Assembly (NCBI GenBank): GCA_020852835.1
Contig: JADZAC010000039.1
Span: forward strand, 62,001-126,000
DNA length: 64,000 bases
Direction: 5' to 3'
DNA from: Flavobacteriales bacterium
Lineage (GTDB): Bacteria > Bacteroidota > Bacteroidia > Flavobacteriales_F > PHOS-HE28
Shown here: piece after piece, positions 7,205-15,223 of the stretch
Numbering within the stretch: position 1 is the first letter of the stretch
Layout of the letters: every line of letters starts with the position of its first letter
Notes under the pieces: generated by a model
Database searches by the model: none
What the model was told of the DNA's origin: nothing
What the model saw: the letters and a program-made list of their open reading frames with translations, nothing else
Made by a program: the position numbers and the translations under genes

Positions 7205-8272
7205 ATGTCAAGTCCTTCATGGTTCAGCCAGCAACTACGGCCTTGGTACGCGGCGCATCGGCGCCCGTTGCCTTGGCGGGAAACCTTGGACCCCTACCGC
7301 ATTTGGCTCAGTGAGGTGATCCTGCAACAAACCCGTGTGGGCCAAGGCTTGGCGTATTACCTGCGCTTTACCGGCCGCTGGCCTTCGGTGGCCGCATTGG
7401 CGGCCGCCAGCGAGGATGAAGTATTGAAAATGTGGCAGGGCTTGGGCTACTACAGCCGGGCGCGGAACCTGCTGGTGGCCGCGCGGCAGGTCATGAAGGA
7501 CCACGGTGGACGATTCCCGGCCACCCATGCAGAACTGGTGCAATTGAAAGGCGTGGGCGACTACACCGCCTCGGCCATTGCCTCCATTTGCTTCGGCAGG
7601 CCCGAAGCCGTTGTGGACGGCAACGTGTACCGCGTGCTGGCGCGCTGCTTCGGCATTGCAACGCCCATTGACAGCGCGCAAGGGCGCAAACAATTCAAGG
7701 CGCTGGCCACCGAACTGCTCGATGCCCGGCACCCCGGCGACCACAACCAGGCAGTGATGGAACTCGGCGCCACCGTGTGCACACCGCGCAACCCCCAGTG
7801 CGGAACATGCCCATTGCGATCCAGGTGCACGGCTTATTCCACCGGCACCACAAGCGAACTGCCCGTGAAGGCGGGCCGGACCAAGACGCGCAACCGCTAC
7901 TTCAACTACCTGCACATACCGGCCGGAAAGGGACTGTACCTGCAACAACGCGGCGCAGGTGATATCTGGCAGGGCCTCTTTGAACTGCCACTGATCGAAA
8001 GCGCACGGCCACTGGACCGAAGAACGCTGGCGGGCGTGCTGGAGAAAACCTTCGGGAATGGCTGGAGCGTGAAGGAAATGGAGACCCGACCGCGCCACGT
8101 GCTGAGCCATCAGCAGGTGCACGCCTGTTTTTGGACTGTGATCCCGCCGCGCTCATTCAGGGTACCGGCGGAATGGAAAAAGGTGCCTGCGCGGAATTTG
8201 GATCAATATGCCGTGCCACGCCTGGTGGAACGCTGGCTGGCCGGCAAGCCGGGGCTGCTGCCCTCTGGTTGA
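7205..8272 (+). CDS. mutY: A/G-specific adenine DNA glycosylase MutY
   Basis: A 355-residue base-excision repair enzyme that removes adenine mispaired with 8-oxoguanine. The catalytic glutamate is in LSEVILQQTRV (Glu37). The helix-hairpin-helix LKGVGDYTASAI is near residue 115, and the catalytic aspartate is Asp138 in VVDGNVYRVL. Four cysteines at 192, 199, 202 and 208 (C-x6-C-x2-C-x5-C) hold the 4Fe-4S cluster. The C-terminal region from about residue 225 is the NUDIX-like domain that recognises 8-oxoguanine. Length is typical. The adjacency to ssb, gldE and gldD is a Flavobacteriales arrangement, here split by a hexosaminidase gene. Confidence 0.95.
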   Translation: MSSPSWFSQQLRPWYAAHRRPLPWRETLDPYRIWLSEVILQQTRVGQGLAYYLRFTGRWPSVAALAAASEDEVLKMWQGLGYYSRARNLLVAARQVMKDHGGRFPATHAELVQLKGVGDYTASAIASICFGRPEAVVDGNVYRVLARCFGIATPIDSAQGRKQFKALATELLDARHPGDHNQAVMELGATVCTPRNPQCGTCPLRSRCTAYSTGTTSELPVKAGRTKTRNRYFNYLHIPAGKGLYLQQRGAGDIWQGLFELPLIESARPLDRRTLAGVLEKTFGNGWSVKEMETRPRHVLSHQQVHACFWTVIPPRSFRVPAEWKKVPARNLDQYAVPRLVERWLAGKPGLLPSG

Positions 8273-8300
8273 ATTGGCCATGCTATCGCCCTTCCGCTCC

Positions 8301-8308
8301 TACCTTGG
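8301..8308 (+). promoter_or_regulatory. -7-like box (TACCTTGG) for the GH20 gene
   Basis: Ends 5 nt before the ATG at 8314 and lies after the mutY stop, supporting a separate promoter for the hexosaminidase. Confidence 0.45.
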
Positions 8309-8313
8309 TCCGC

Positions 8314-10308
8314 ATGATCCGCGCTTGCCTCCTGGCCATGTTATCCGTCCCGGCCTTGCTCCACGGCCAAACTCCTCCGCTGATGCCTTGGCCATCATCG
8401 GTGGAAATGCATTCGGGGCGCATCGCCTTTGCCGCGCCGCTGCGGCCGGTGGTGGACGGCCCTTCCAGCGCGCGCGTGGAAAGCGCCGTAGCCCGCTGGT
8501 CGGCGCGGCTGGCCGATCAGGCAGGACCTGAGGCAACTGCGGAAAGCCGCGGTGGAACGCCGTTGAAGATCCAATTTTCCGCCGTGGGCAACCTGCAAGA
8601 CCCGGCGGTGGACGGCAGCTATACGTTGCGCATCGACCGCAGCGGCATTGCGGTCCAGGCCCCCACGGACATTGGCGTGCTGCACGCCATGGCCACGCTG
8701 TACCAATGTTTGCGCCGCGATGAAGCGGGGTGGGGATTTCCCGCACTGCACATCACCGATGCCCCCCGCTTCACCTGGCGCGGGCTGCTGATCGATCCCT
8801 GCCGCCACTACATGCCCCGCCACGTGATCCTGCGCCAGCTGGACGGCATGGAGCTGGTGAAGATGAACGTGCTGCATCTGCACCTTACCGAGGACCAGGG
8901 CTTCCGCATTGAAAGCAAACTGCTGCCGGAGCTCCATGAAAAAGGCAGCAATGGCCAATACCTCAGCCAGGAAGACATCCGGGCGATCATCCGCGAAGCG
9001 GACCTGCGCGGCATCCGCGTGGTGCCCGAGTTCGACCTGCCGGGCCACGCCACCAGCTGGTTTGCCAGCCACCCCGAACTGGCCAGTGCGCCCGGCCCTT
9101 ACCAGCCGGATGACCGCTATGGCGTGCTGGATGCCGTGTTCGATCCCACCAATGAGGCCACCTACACACTGCTGGACCGCTTCCTGGGTGAGATGGCCGC
9201 GCTCTTCCCCGACCCGTACATGCACATCGGCGGGGATGAGAACAACGGTAAGCAGTGGGATGCCAACCCCGCCATCCAGGCCTTCATGAAACAGCACAAC
9301 TTGCCGGACAACCATGCCCTGCAGGCCTATTTCAACCAGCGGCTCTACGCGATCCTGAAAAAGCACGGCAAGCGCATGATGGGCTGGGACGAGATCGGCG
9401 ATGTGCCGGCGGGAAGCGCCCATGCCCTGCCTCAAGATGTCACCATCCAAAGCTGGCGCGGCAAGGAAGGGCTGGTGGGCGCGGCGCGTGCCGGCCGCGA
9501 TGCCATCCTGAGCAATGGATGGTATATCGATCTTTGCCAGAGCGCGGAATTCCACTACCTCAACGACCCGCTCCCCCCGGACAGCCCGCTGAACGCGGAG
9601 GAACGGAAGCACGTGCTGGGCGGCGAGGCCACCATGTGGGCCGAACTGGTGGATGCCCGCAACATGGATACGCGCATTTGGCCGCGCAACGCCGTAGTGG
9701 CGGAACGCCTGTGGAGCCCGGCCCATGTGCGGGATGTGCCGGACATGTACCGGCGCATGGATGCCGTTTCCAAACAGCTCGACGCCATCGGCCTGCGGCA
9801 CAAAAGCGCCCAATTGGAACTGCTGCGCCTGTTGGCAGGCAGCGATGACGTGGCCGGCCTGAAAGGGTTGGTGGACGTGATGGCGCCGGTGCAGGGCTAC
9901 AAGCGCCACCAACTGGCGGCACATTCCACGCACACGCCGCTCACCGGCCTGGCCGATGCCGCCGTGCCCGACCCGGCCGGCGCCCGCCGCTCCACCGCGT
10001 TGATCGATGCATTCCTTGCCAAACGTGATGCCGCTTCGGCCGCCGCGCTCCGCTCCGTGCTGGAAGCCGGCACGAACACCCTGGCCCTGCCCTGCTGCCG
10101 CGCCGCCGCAGATGCCCGGAACCACTTGGTAAAAGCGGCATTGGTGATCATTGATGAGCTGCTCAAGGGCCCAGCACCGGATGCCGGAGCGTGCAAGGCT
10201 TTCCAAGTGGCATTGGACCGGGCGCAAGGCCCCGTCCAGGAAGCGGAATTCGCCGACCTGCCCGCCTTCCAGCGGCTCTTCACGGCGGCTTGCACGCCCA
10301 AGAAATGA
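8314..10308 (+). CDS. Secreted beta-N-acetylhexosaminidase (GH20)
   Basis: A 664-residue glycoside hydrolase that removes terminal N-acetylhexosamines, acting in chitin, glycan or peptidoglycan-fragment breakdown. A signal peptide ends near LLHGQ (residue 18). An N-terminal alpha/beta domain (residues 25-140) precedes the GH20 barrel, which begins with [16 protein letters not shown] and contains [13 protein letters not shown]. The catalytic Asp-Glu pair is in HIGGDEN, near residue 308, where the substrate N-acetyl group assists. The ORF track starts at 8131 inside mutY; the ATG at 8314 gives the signal peptide. No T9SS sorting domain is present. Confidence 0.92.
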   Translation: MIRACLLAMLSVPALLHGQTPPLMPWPSSVEMHSGRIAFAAPLRPVVDGPSSARVESAVARWSARLADQAGPEATAESRGGTPLKIQFSAVGNLQDPAVDGSYTLRIDRSGIAVQAPTDIGVLHAMATLYQCLRRDEAGWGFPALHITDAPRFTWRGLLIDPCRHYMPRHVILRQLDGMELVKMNVLHLHLTEDQGFRIESKLLPELHEKGSNGQYLSQEDIRAIIREADLRGIRVVPEFDLPGHATSWFASHPELASAPGPYQPDDRYGVLDAVFDPTNEATYTLLDRFLGEMAALFPDPYMHIGGDENNGKQWDANPAIQAFMKQHNLPDNHALQAYFNQRLYAILKKHGKRMMGWDEIGDVPAGSAHALPQDVTIQSWRGKEGLVGAARAGRDAILSNGWYIDLCQSAEFHYLNDPLPPDSPLNAEERKHVLGGEATMWAELVDARNMDTRIWPRNAVVAERLWSPAHVRDVPDMYRRMDAVSKQLDAIGLRHKSAQLELLRLLAGSDDVAGLKGLVDVMAPVQGYKRHQLAAHSTHTPLTGLADAAVPDPAGARRSTALIDAFLAKRDAASAAALRSVLEAGTNTLALPCCRAAADARNHLVKAALVIIDELLKGPAPDAGACKAFQVALDRAQGPVQEAEFADLPAFQRLFTAACTPKK

Positions 10309-10329
10309 ACGGGGCGCCCGGCCGTTCGT

Positions 10330-10337
10330 TATCTTCG
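10330..10337 (+). promoter_or_regulatory. -7 box (TATCTTCG) for ssb
   Basis: Ends 20 nt before the ssb ATG at 10358, in the 49-base gap after the hexosaminidase. Confidence 0.55.
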
Positions 10338-10357
10338 CTCGCTCAATTCCCTTGCCC

Positions 10358-10807
10358 ATGAGCGGTGTGAACAAAGTGATCCTGGTCGGCAACCTCGGTG
10401 CGGACCCCGAGGTGCGGCATCTTGAAAACGGGGTCACCGTGGCCAACTTCAACCTGGCCACCAGCGAAACCTTCAAGGACCGCCAGACCGGCGAAAAACG
10501 CGAACAGACCGAGTGGCACCGCGTGGTGGTGTGGCGCGGTTTGGCCGAGGTGGTGGAGAAATACGTGCGCAAGGGCAGCAAGGTGTACGTGGAAGGCAAG
10601 CTGCGCACACGCAAATGGGAGAAGGACGGCATTGACCGCTACACCACCGAGATCTATGCGGAGGAACTGACCATGCTGGACCGCCCGGCCGGGGCCGGCC
10701 CTTCCGCCCAAGGCGCTGCCAACCAAGCCAGCCAACCGACCCCCAAACAGGATCGGGCCCAAGTGCCGGATGCGCCGCCCGACAACGAGGACGACCTGCC
10801 CTTCTGA
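10358..10807 (+). CDS. ssb: Single-stranded DNA-binding protein
   Basis: A 149-residue SSB. The OB fold covers residues 1-110 ([19 protein letters not shown], then [19 protein letters not shown]). A flexible Gln/Pro-rich linker follows, and the protein ends in the acidic tip DDLPF, which recruits replication and repair partners such as RecQ. The ORF track extends upstream to 10151 inside the hexosaminidase gene; the ATG at 10358 begins the conserved domain. gldE follows after 95 bases. Confidence 0.95.
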   Translation: MSGVNKVILVGNLGADPEVRHLENGVTVANFNLATSETFKDRQTGEKREQTEWHRVVVWRGLAEVVEKYVRKGSKVYVEGKLRTRKWEKDGIDRYTTEIYAEELTMLDRPAGAGPSAQGAANQASQPTPKQDRAQVPDAPPDNEDDLPF

Positions 10808-10902
10808 GCTTTGGACCGAAGTAGCCGACATCCCCAGCCGTGGGCGCCTGCCATGCAGGACCCGCAACAGCCCACGGCATTCCCTGAACGGGCCGCACAT
10901 TG

Positions 10903-12189
10903 ATGGACACCCTGGATCCAACGGTCGTGGCCGCTTGGGCAGGCATCGTACTGCTGCTCATGCTCTCGGCGCTCTCCTCCGCCAGTGAAGTGGCGCTGTT
11001 CTCCTTGAACGCCACGCACCTGCGCGACCTCAAGGAACGTGGCGGGGCCAGCGGCCAGCGCGTGCTGGACCTGTTGGCCATGCCCAGGCGGCTGTTGGCC
11101 ACCATTCTGGTGACCAACAACTTCGCCAACGTGGGCATCACCATTCTTTCCACCATGGTGGTGGCCAGCATGATCGACCTGGCCGAGCTCAGTGCCCAGT
11201 GGCTCTTCCTGGTGCAGGTCGTGGCCGTCACCGGCATCATCCTCCTGCTGGGCGAGGTACTTCCCAAGGTGTATGCCACCAGCCATCCGCTGCGCGTTGC
11301 CCAGATGATCAGTACGCCGGTGGTGGTGCTGCGCTACTTCTGGTCACCCGTGACCCAGCTGCTGATCGGCTCCACCTCTTTCATCGACCGCCGGTACAAG
11401 AAGCGCTCCGCCACCGTGGATGCCGACACCTTGGGGCATGCCTTGGAGCTCACCCGCGATGCCAGCACCACGGCCGAAGAACAGCGCATCCTCAAAGGCA
11501 TCGTGAAGTTCGGCAACATCGAGGCGCGGCAGATCATGCGGGCCCGCACTGAAATGACCGCCTTCAGCAAGGACATCAGCTTCAAGGAACTGCTCGAGGC
11601 CATCGTGGCCAGCGGTTTCTCCCGCGTGCCCGTGTACGAGGACACCATGGACCGCGTGGTCGGCGTGCTGTACATCAAGGACGTGCTGCCCCATCTGGAG
11701 GAAACCGGTTTTGATTGGAACACCCTGTTGCGGCCCGCCTACTTCGTGCCCGAGAACAAAAAGCTGGACGACCTGCTAAAGGAATTCCAGAACAAGCACG
11801 TGCATTTGGCGGTAGTGGTGGACGAATACGGCGGCACCAGCGGCATCGTCACGCTCGAAGACGTGATCGAAGAGATCGTGGGCGACATCACCGACGAATA
11901 CGACGACGTGGACCTGATCTACAGCAAGTTGGACGACCGTACCTATGTGTTCGAAGGGCGTGCACCGCTCACCGACATGTACAGGATCCTGGGCATCGAC
12001 GGCAAGTTGCTGGATGAGCACAAGGGCGACAGCGAAACGTTGGGCGGCTTCGTACTGGAGCTTACCGGCCGGATCCCCCAGAAAGGCGAACGTGTTTCCC
12101 TGCACAACTTCGACTTCACCGTGGAAAGCGCCGACAATAAACGCGTGCGCCGGGTGAAGGTGCATTTCCGCAATGAAGAAGCACCTTGA
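10903..12189 (+). CDS. gldE: Gliding motility-associated protein GldE (CNNM/CBS family)
   Basis: A 428-residue inner-membrane protein. A DUF21/CNNM membrane domain spans residues 5-200 with four helices, then a CBS-domain pair (IMRARTEMTAFSKDISF and HLAVVVDEYGGTSGIVTLEDVIEEIVGDI), then a CorC/HlyC domain at the C-terminus. The fold is shared with magnesium-transport-related proteins. The identification as GldE rests on the fold plus the directly following gldD, a pairing typical of gliding Bacteroidota, where GldE supports gliding/T9SS function. The TTG at 10900 is not needed as a start. Confidence 0.88.
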   Translation: MDTLDPTVVAAWAGIVLLLMLSALSSASEVALFSLNATHLRDLKERGGASGQRVLDLLAMPRRLLATILVTNNFANVGITILSTMVVASMIDLAELSAQWLFLVQVVAVTGIILLLGEVLPKVYATSHPLRVAQMISTPVVVLRYFWSPVTQLLIGSTSFIDRRYKKRSATVDADTLGHALELTRDASTTAEEQRILKGIVKFGNIEARQIMRARTEMTAFSKDISFKELLEAIVASGFSRVPVYEDTMDRVVGVLYIKDVLPHLEETGFDWNTLLRPAYFVPENKKLDDLLKEFQNKHVHLAVVVDEYGGTSGIVTLEDVIEEIVGDITDEYDDVDLIYSKLDDRTYVFEGRAPLTDMYRILGIDGKLLDEHKGDSETLGGFVLELTGRIPQKGERVSLHNFDFTVESADNKRVRRVKVHFRNEEAP

Positions 12190-12231
12190 AGGCAGGAAGG
12201 GGGAAGCCGCATAGGATAGCAAGCGCAGCAG

Positions 12232-12888
12232 ATGGCAACCAGCGACAAGAGGAATGGAAGACCGCCAGGCGTGATCCGCGTGCTGGTGCCGGGCCTGTTG
12301 GGCGCGGCGCTGCTTTGGGGGTGCGGTGATGCCCCCCTGCCAAAGCCACGTGGATATTTCCGCATCGACCTGCCGGCAGACAGCACCCATGAAGCTGTGG
12401 CCCCTTGCCCCTTCAGCGCCCAAGTTCCGCTGTACTCCATTCTGGTGCCCGGCCCCGGCACCGGTGAACCCAACAGCAGCACCTGCTGGACCAACTTGGC
12501 ATTCCCTGGCCAACGCGCTGCAGTGCACATGACCTGGCGGCGCGTTCAGGGCGACCTGCCCGAACTGGTGCGCGATGCCCACGCCTTCAAGGAAAAGCAC
12601 CAGGCCATGGCCACACGGATCCGCACCGTGGACATCCTGCGCGACAGTGCACGCGTGTTCGGCACCCTGTTCCAAGTGGAGGGCAACGTGGCCAGCCCCT
12701 TCGTGTTCTACCTTACGGACAGCACCACGAATTTCCTTTACGGCGCCTTGTACTTCGATGTGCACCCCAATGCCGACTCCCTGGCGCCGGTCACCGACCG
12801 CATTCGGGGGGACATGGAGCGGTTTGCCCGAAGCCTACGCTGGGAGCCGCCGACCGGTGCGGTGCAGCACGTTCAGCACGGCCATTAG
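12232..12888 (+). CDS. gldD: Gliding motility lipoprotein GldD
   Basis: A 218-residue lipoprotein with signal and lipobox LWGC near residue 31. The conserved GldD hallmarks PKPRGYFRIDLP and FYLTDSTTNFLYGALYFD are present. GldD is required for gliding and T9SS-dependent secretion in flavobacteria; its biochemical role is unknown. It lies 42 bases after gldE on the same strand. Its last 54 bases overlap the 3' end of the convergent ctaA gene, so the two transcripts would be antisense to each other there. Confidence 0.93.
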   Translation: MATSDKRNGRPPGVIRVLVPGLLGAALLWGCGDAPLPKPRGYFRIDLPADSTHEAVAPCPFSAQVPLYSILVPGPGTGEPNSSTCWTNLAFPGQRAAVHMTWRRVQGDLPELVRDAHAFKEKHQAMATRIRTVDILRDSARVFGTLFQVEGNVASPFVFYLTDSTTNFLYGALYFDVHPNADSLAPVTDRIRGDMERFARSLRWEPPTGAVQHVQHGH

Positions 12889-13866
12889 CAGCAGCAGCGC
12901 ACCCAACTGGTGCAATACCCCCAGGGAGATCCACACTTGGGTGACCAGCGCCAGCACGCCCAAGGTGATCTGCACGAACACCGCCCCGAACAGCAACCGG
13001 TCGCCGCCCTTGAGCGCTGCATTCCGCCGGTTGGCATAACCGAACCAGGTGACGGCCGCGGCCACCACCCAGGCGAAGTTGCGGTGGATGAACTGCACCC
13101 CGTCCTTATGGTGCGTGAAGTTCTCCCACTGGCTCTCGAAGGCCATCACATTGTCCGGCATGAACTGCCCGTTCATCAGTGGCCAAGTGGGATAGATCCG
13201 TCCGGCATCCAGCCCTGCAACGAAGGCACCGTAAATGATCTGCACCACCACAAGCACCAGCAGCCAGCGCGCCCATTTGCCCGCAGCTGTGCCATCGCTG
13301 ATGTAACTGCGACGCCCCCGGTCAATGTCAAAGATGGTCCACAGCACCAGGCTGAACACCGCGAAAGCCGCGCACAGGTGGATGGCCAGGCGGTAGTGGC
13401 TCACATCAGGGTTGTCCTCCAGGCCGCTGGCCACCATGAACCAGCCCAAGGCGCCCACCAGTCCGCCACCGGCCAGTATGGTCCAGCCCCGCCGCATCAG
13501 CCAGCCTTGCAACAGGCCCTTGCGCCAGAACCAGATGAAGGGCACGATGAAGACGATGCCCATCAGCCGCCCCCAATTGCGGTGCAGGAATTCCCAGAAG
13601 AAAATACCCTTGAATTCGGACAAGGTCATGTGGCGGTTCACCAGCGTGTACTCCGGGACCTGTTTGTACTTGTCGAAGGCCTCCTGCCATTGGGCGTCGT
13701 TCAGCGGCGGGATGGCCCCGATGATGGGCTGCCACTCGGTGATGCTCAGGCCGCTTCCCGTAAGCCGTGTAATGCCGCCGATGGACACCATGCAGGCGAT
13801 CAGGATACATCCCGTGATCAGCCAGTTCACCACCGGTTTCAACCGTTGCTCGCTCGTCTCGGACAT
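12835..13866 (-). CDS. ctaA: Heme A synthase (CtaA/COX15 family)
   Basis: A 343-residue inner-membrane enzyme with about eight helices that oxidises heme O to heme A for cytochrome aa3-type oxidases. The first helix is followed by GGITRLTGSGLSITEWQPI, a COX15 signature. The heme-ligand histidines fit the segments WEFLHRNWGRLMG, YRLAIHLC, VQFIHRNFAW and LGVLHQLGAL. The ORF track start at 13941 adds 25 residues upstream of a TACTTTCG box; the ATG at 13866 (MSETSEQRLK) is preferred. It converges on gldD. Confidence 0.93.
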   Translation of the reverse strand: MSETSEQRLKPVVNWLITGCILIACMVSIGGITRLTGSGLSITEWQPIIGAIPPLNDAQWQEAFDKYKQVPEYTLVNRHMTLSEFKGIFFWEFLHRNWGRLMGIVFIVPFIWFWRKGLLQGWLMRRGWTILAGGGLVGALGWFMVASGLEDNPDVSHYRLAIHLCAAFAVFSLVLWTIFDIDRGRRSYISDGTAAGKWARWLLVLVVVQIIYGAFVAGLDAGRIYPTWPLMNGQFMPDNVMAFESQWENFTHHKDGVQFIHRNFAWVVAAAVTWFGYANRRNAALKGGDRLLFGAVFVQITLGVLALVTQVWISLGVLHQLGALLLLMAVLNVLHRTGRRLPA

Positions 13867-13872
13867 GGGGCG

Positions 13873-13880
13873 CGAAAGTA
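13873..13880 (-). promoter_or_regulatory. -7 box (TACTTTCG) for ctaA
   Basis: Ends 6 nt before the ATG at 13866, predicting a leaderless or very short-leader transcript and fixing the start. Confidence 0.55.
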
Positions 13881-13945
13881 CGGGCGGCTGTTGTCTGATG
13901 CCCGTTTTAGGTTGTCCATGCATCCGCTGGCAACGGACCACCGAA

Positions 13946-15223
13946 CTAATTACGGCTGTTCCACCGCACTTGGCCGTTGGCTACCATGCCCATGGGCTTG
14001 CCGGTAAGGCGGTAGCCGATAAAGGGCGTGTTGTGAGAGCGGCCCGCGATGTCGCTGGCCGCGAACATCCACTGGTGGCCCGGCGCGAAGAAGGTGGCCT
14101 CGGCCATCTCCCCCACCACCAGGTGCGGCACGTCCAACCCCAGCACCGCACGCGGCCCGTGGCAGAAGCGCTCCACGATACGGCGGACCGTCATGCGGCC
14201 TTGCAGGGCGGTGTTGGCCACGGCGAAGGCCGTTTCCAGCCCGATGATGCCGAAGGCGGCCTGGCCGAACTCCAGCTTCTTGTGCTCCACATCCTCCGGG
14301 CGGTGGTCGCTCACGATGCAGTCTATGGTGCCGTCCTTCACCCCTTCGCGCAGGGCCTCTATGTGCTCGGGACTGCGCAGGGGTGGCATCACCTTGTAAT
14401 GGCTGTCGAAGCCCCGCAGCACGCCGTCGTCCAGCAGCAGGTGGTGTGCGCAGACACTCGCGGTAACCCTAAGTTTTTTCGCCTTGGCCTGCCGCACGAG
14501 CGCCACTCCTTCCGCGGTGCTCACCGCTTCCACATGCAGGCGCGAGCCGCTGTATTCCAGCAGCTGCAGGTCGCGTGCCAAGCGGATCGGCTCGGCCATT
14601 GCCGGAATGCCGCGCAAGCCCAACCGGGTACTGGTGACCCCTTCATGCATCTGGCCCTCCACGATCACATCCGGGTCTTGCGGCATGGCCATCACCAGGC
14701 CGCCGAAGTTCCGTGCATACTGCAAGGCCAGGAGCATCAGGCGGGAGTTGTGCACCGGCGAAAGGTCATCGGTGAAGCCAACTGCCCCGGCCTGCTGCAT
14801 GTCGTACAGTTCGGCCAGTTGTTGCCCTTTGCCGCCCTTGGTCAGGGCACCCAGCGGCAGTACGCGCACCGCGTGGCCCTGGCCCTTGCGCAGCAAGTAC
14901 TCCACTGTGGCACGCTGGTCCACCGGCGGCTTGGTTCCGGGCAACACGGCAACCCCCGTGAACCCGCCGGCTGCTGCCGCATCCAAGCCACTGAGCAAGT
15001 CTTCCTTGTACTCCTCACCGGGGTCGCGGAAGTGCGCGCGCAGGTCCACCCAGCCGGGTGAAGCGTGCAACCCTTCCATGTCCACCACCGTGGCATCCCC
15101 CTTGGGCAGTTTTGCTCCGACTTCCGCCAGCCTGCCCGCTACAACGTGGAGGTCCATAACGGCGTTGTGCAGGGGGCCTCCGGGATCCGTGATGGTGACT
15201 TGGCGAAGGAGCAGATTTTTCAT
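13946..15223 (-). CDS. Dihydroorotase-like amidohydrolase with altered metal motif
   Basis: A 425-residue class I dihydroorotase homologue, the family catalysing carbamoyl-aspartate cyclisation in pyrimidine synthesis. Core family features are present: GVAVLPGTKPPVD, ASVCAHHLLL with its histidine pair, and DCIVSDHRPED. The usual first metal motif D-x-H-x-H-L-R-x-P-G reads DLRAHFRDPG, so the first histidine is arginine. Similar histidine-poor homologues occur in flavobacteria. Catalysis is therefore uncertain; it may be a structural or repurposed paralogue. Its ATG overlaps the BatA-protein stop (ATGA), so the two genes are translationally coupled. Confidence 0.8.
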   Translation of the reverse strand: MKNLLLRQVTITDPGGPLHNAVMDLHVVAGRLAEVGAKLPKGDATVVDMEGLHASPGWVDLRAHFRDPGEEYKEDLLSGLDAAAAGGFTGVAVLPGTKPPVDQRATVEYLLRKGQGHAVRVLPLGALTKGGKGQQLAELYDMQQAGAVGFTDDLSPVHNSRLMLLALQYARNFGGLVMAMPQDPDVIVEGQMHEGVTSTRLGLRGIPAMAEPIRLARDLQLLEYSGSRLHVEAVSTAEGVALVRQAKAKKLRVTASVCAHHLLLDDGVLRGFDSHYKVMPPLRSPEHIEALREGVKDGTIDCIVSDHRPEDVEHKKLEFGQAAFGIIGLETAFAVANTALQGRMTVRRIVERFCHGPRAVLGLDVPHLVVGEMAEATFFAPGHQWMFAASDIAGRSHNTPFIGYRLTGKPMGMVANGQVRWNSRN

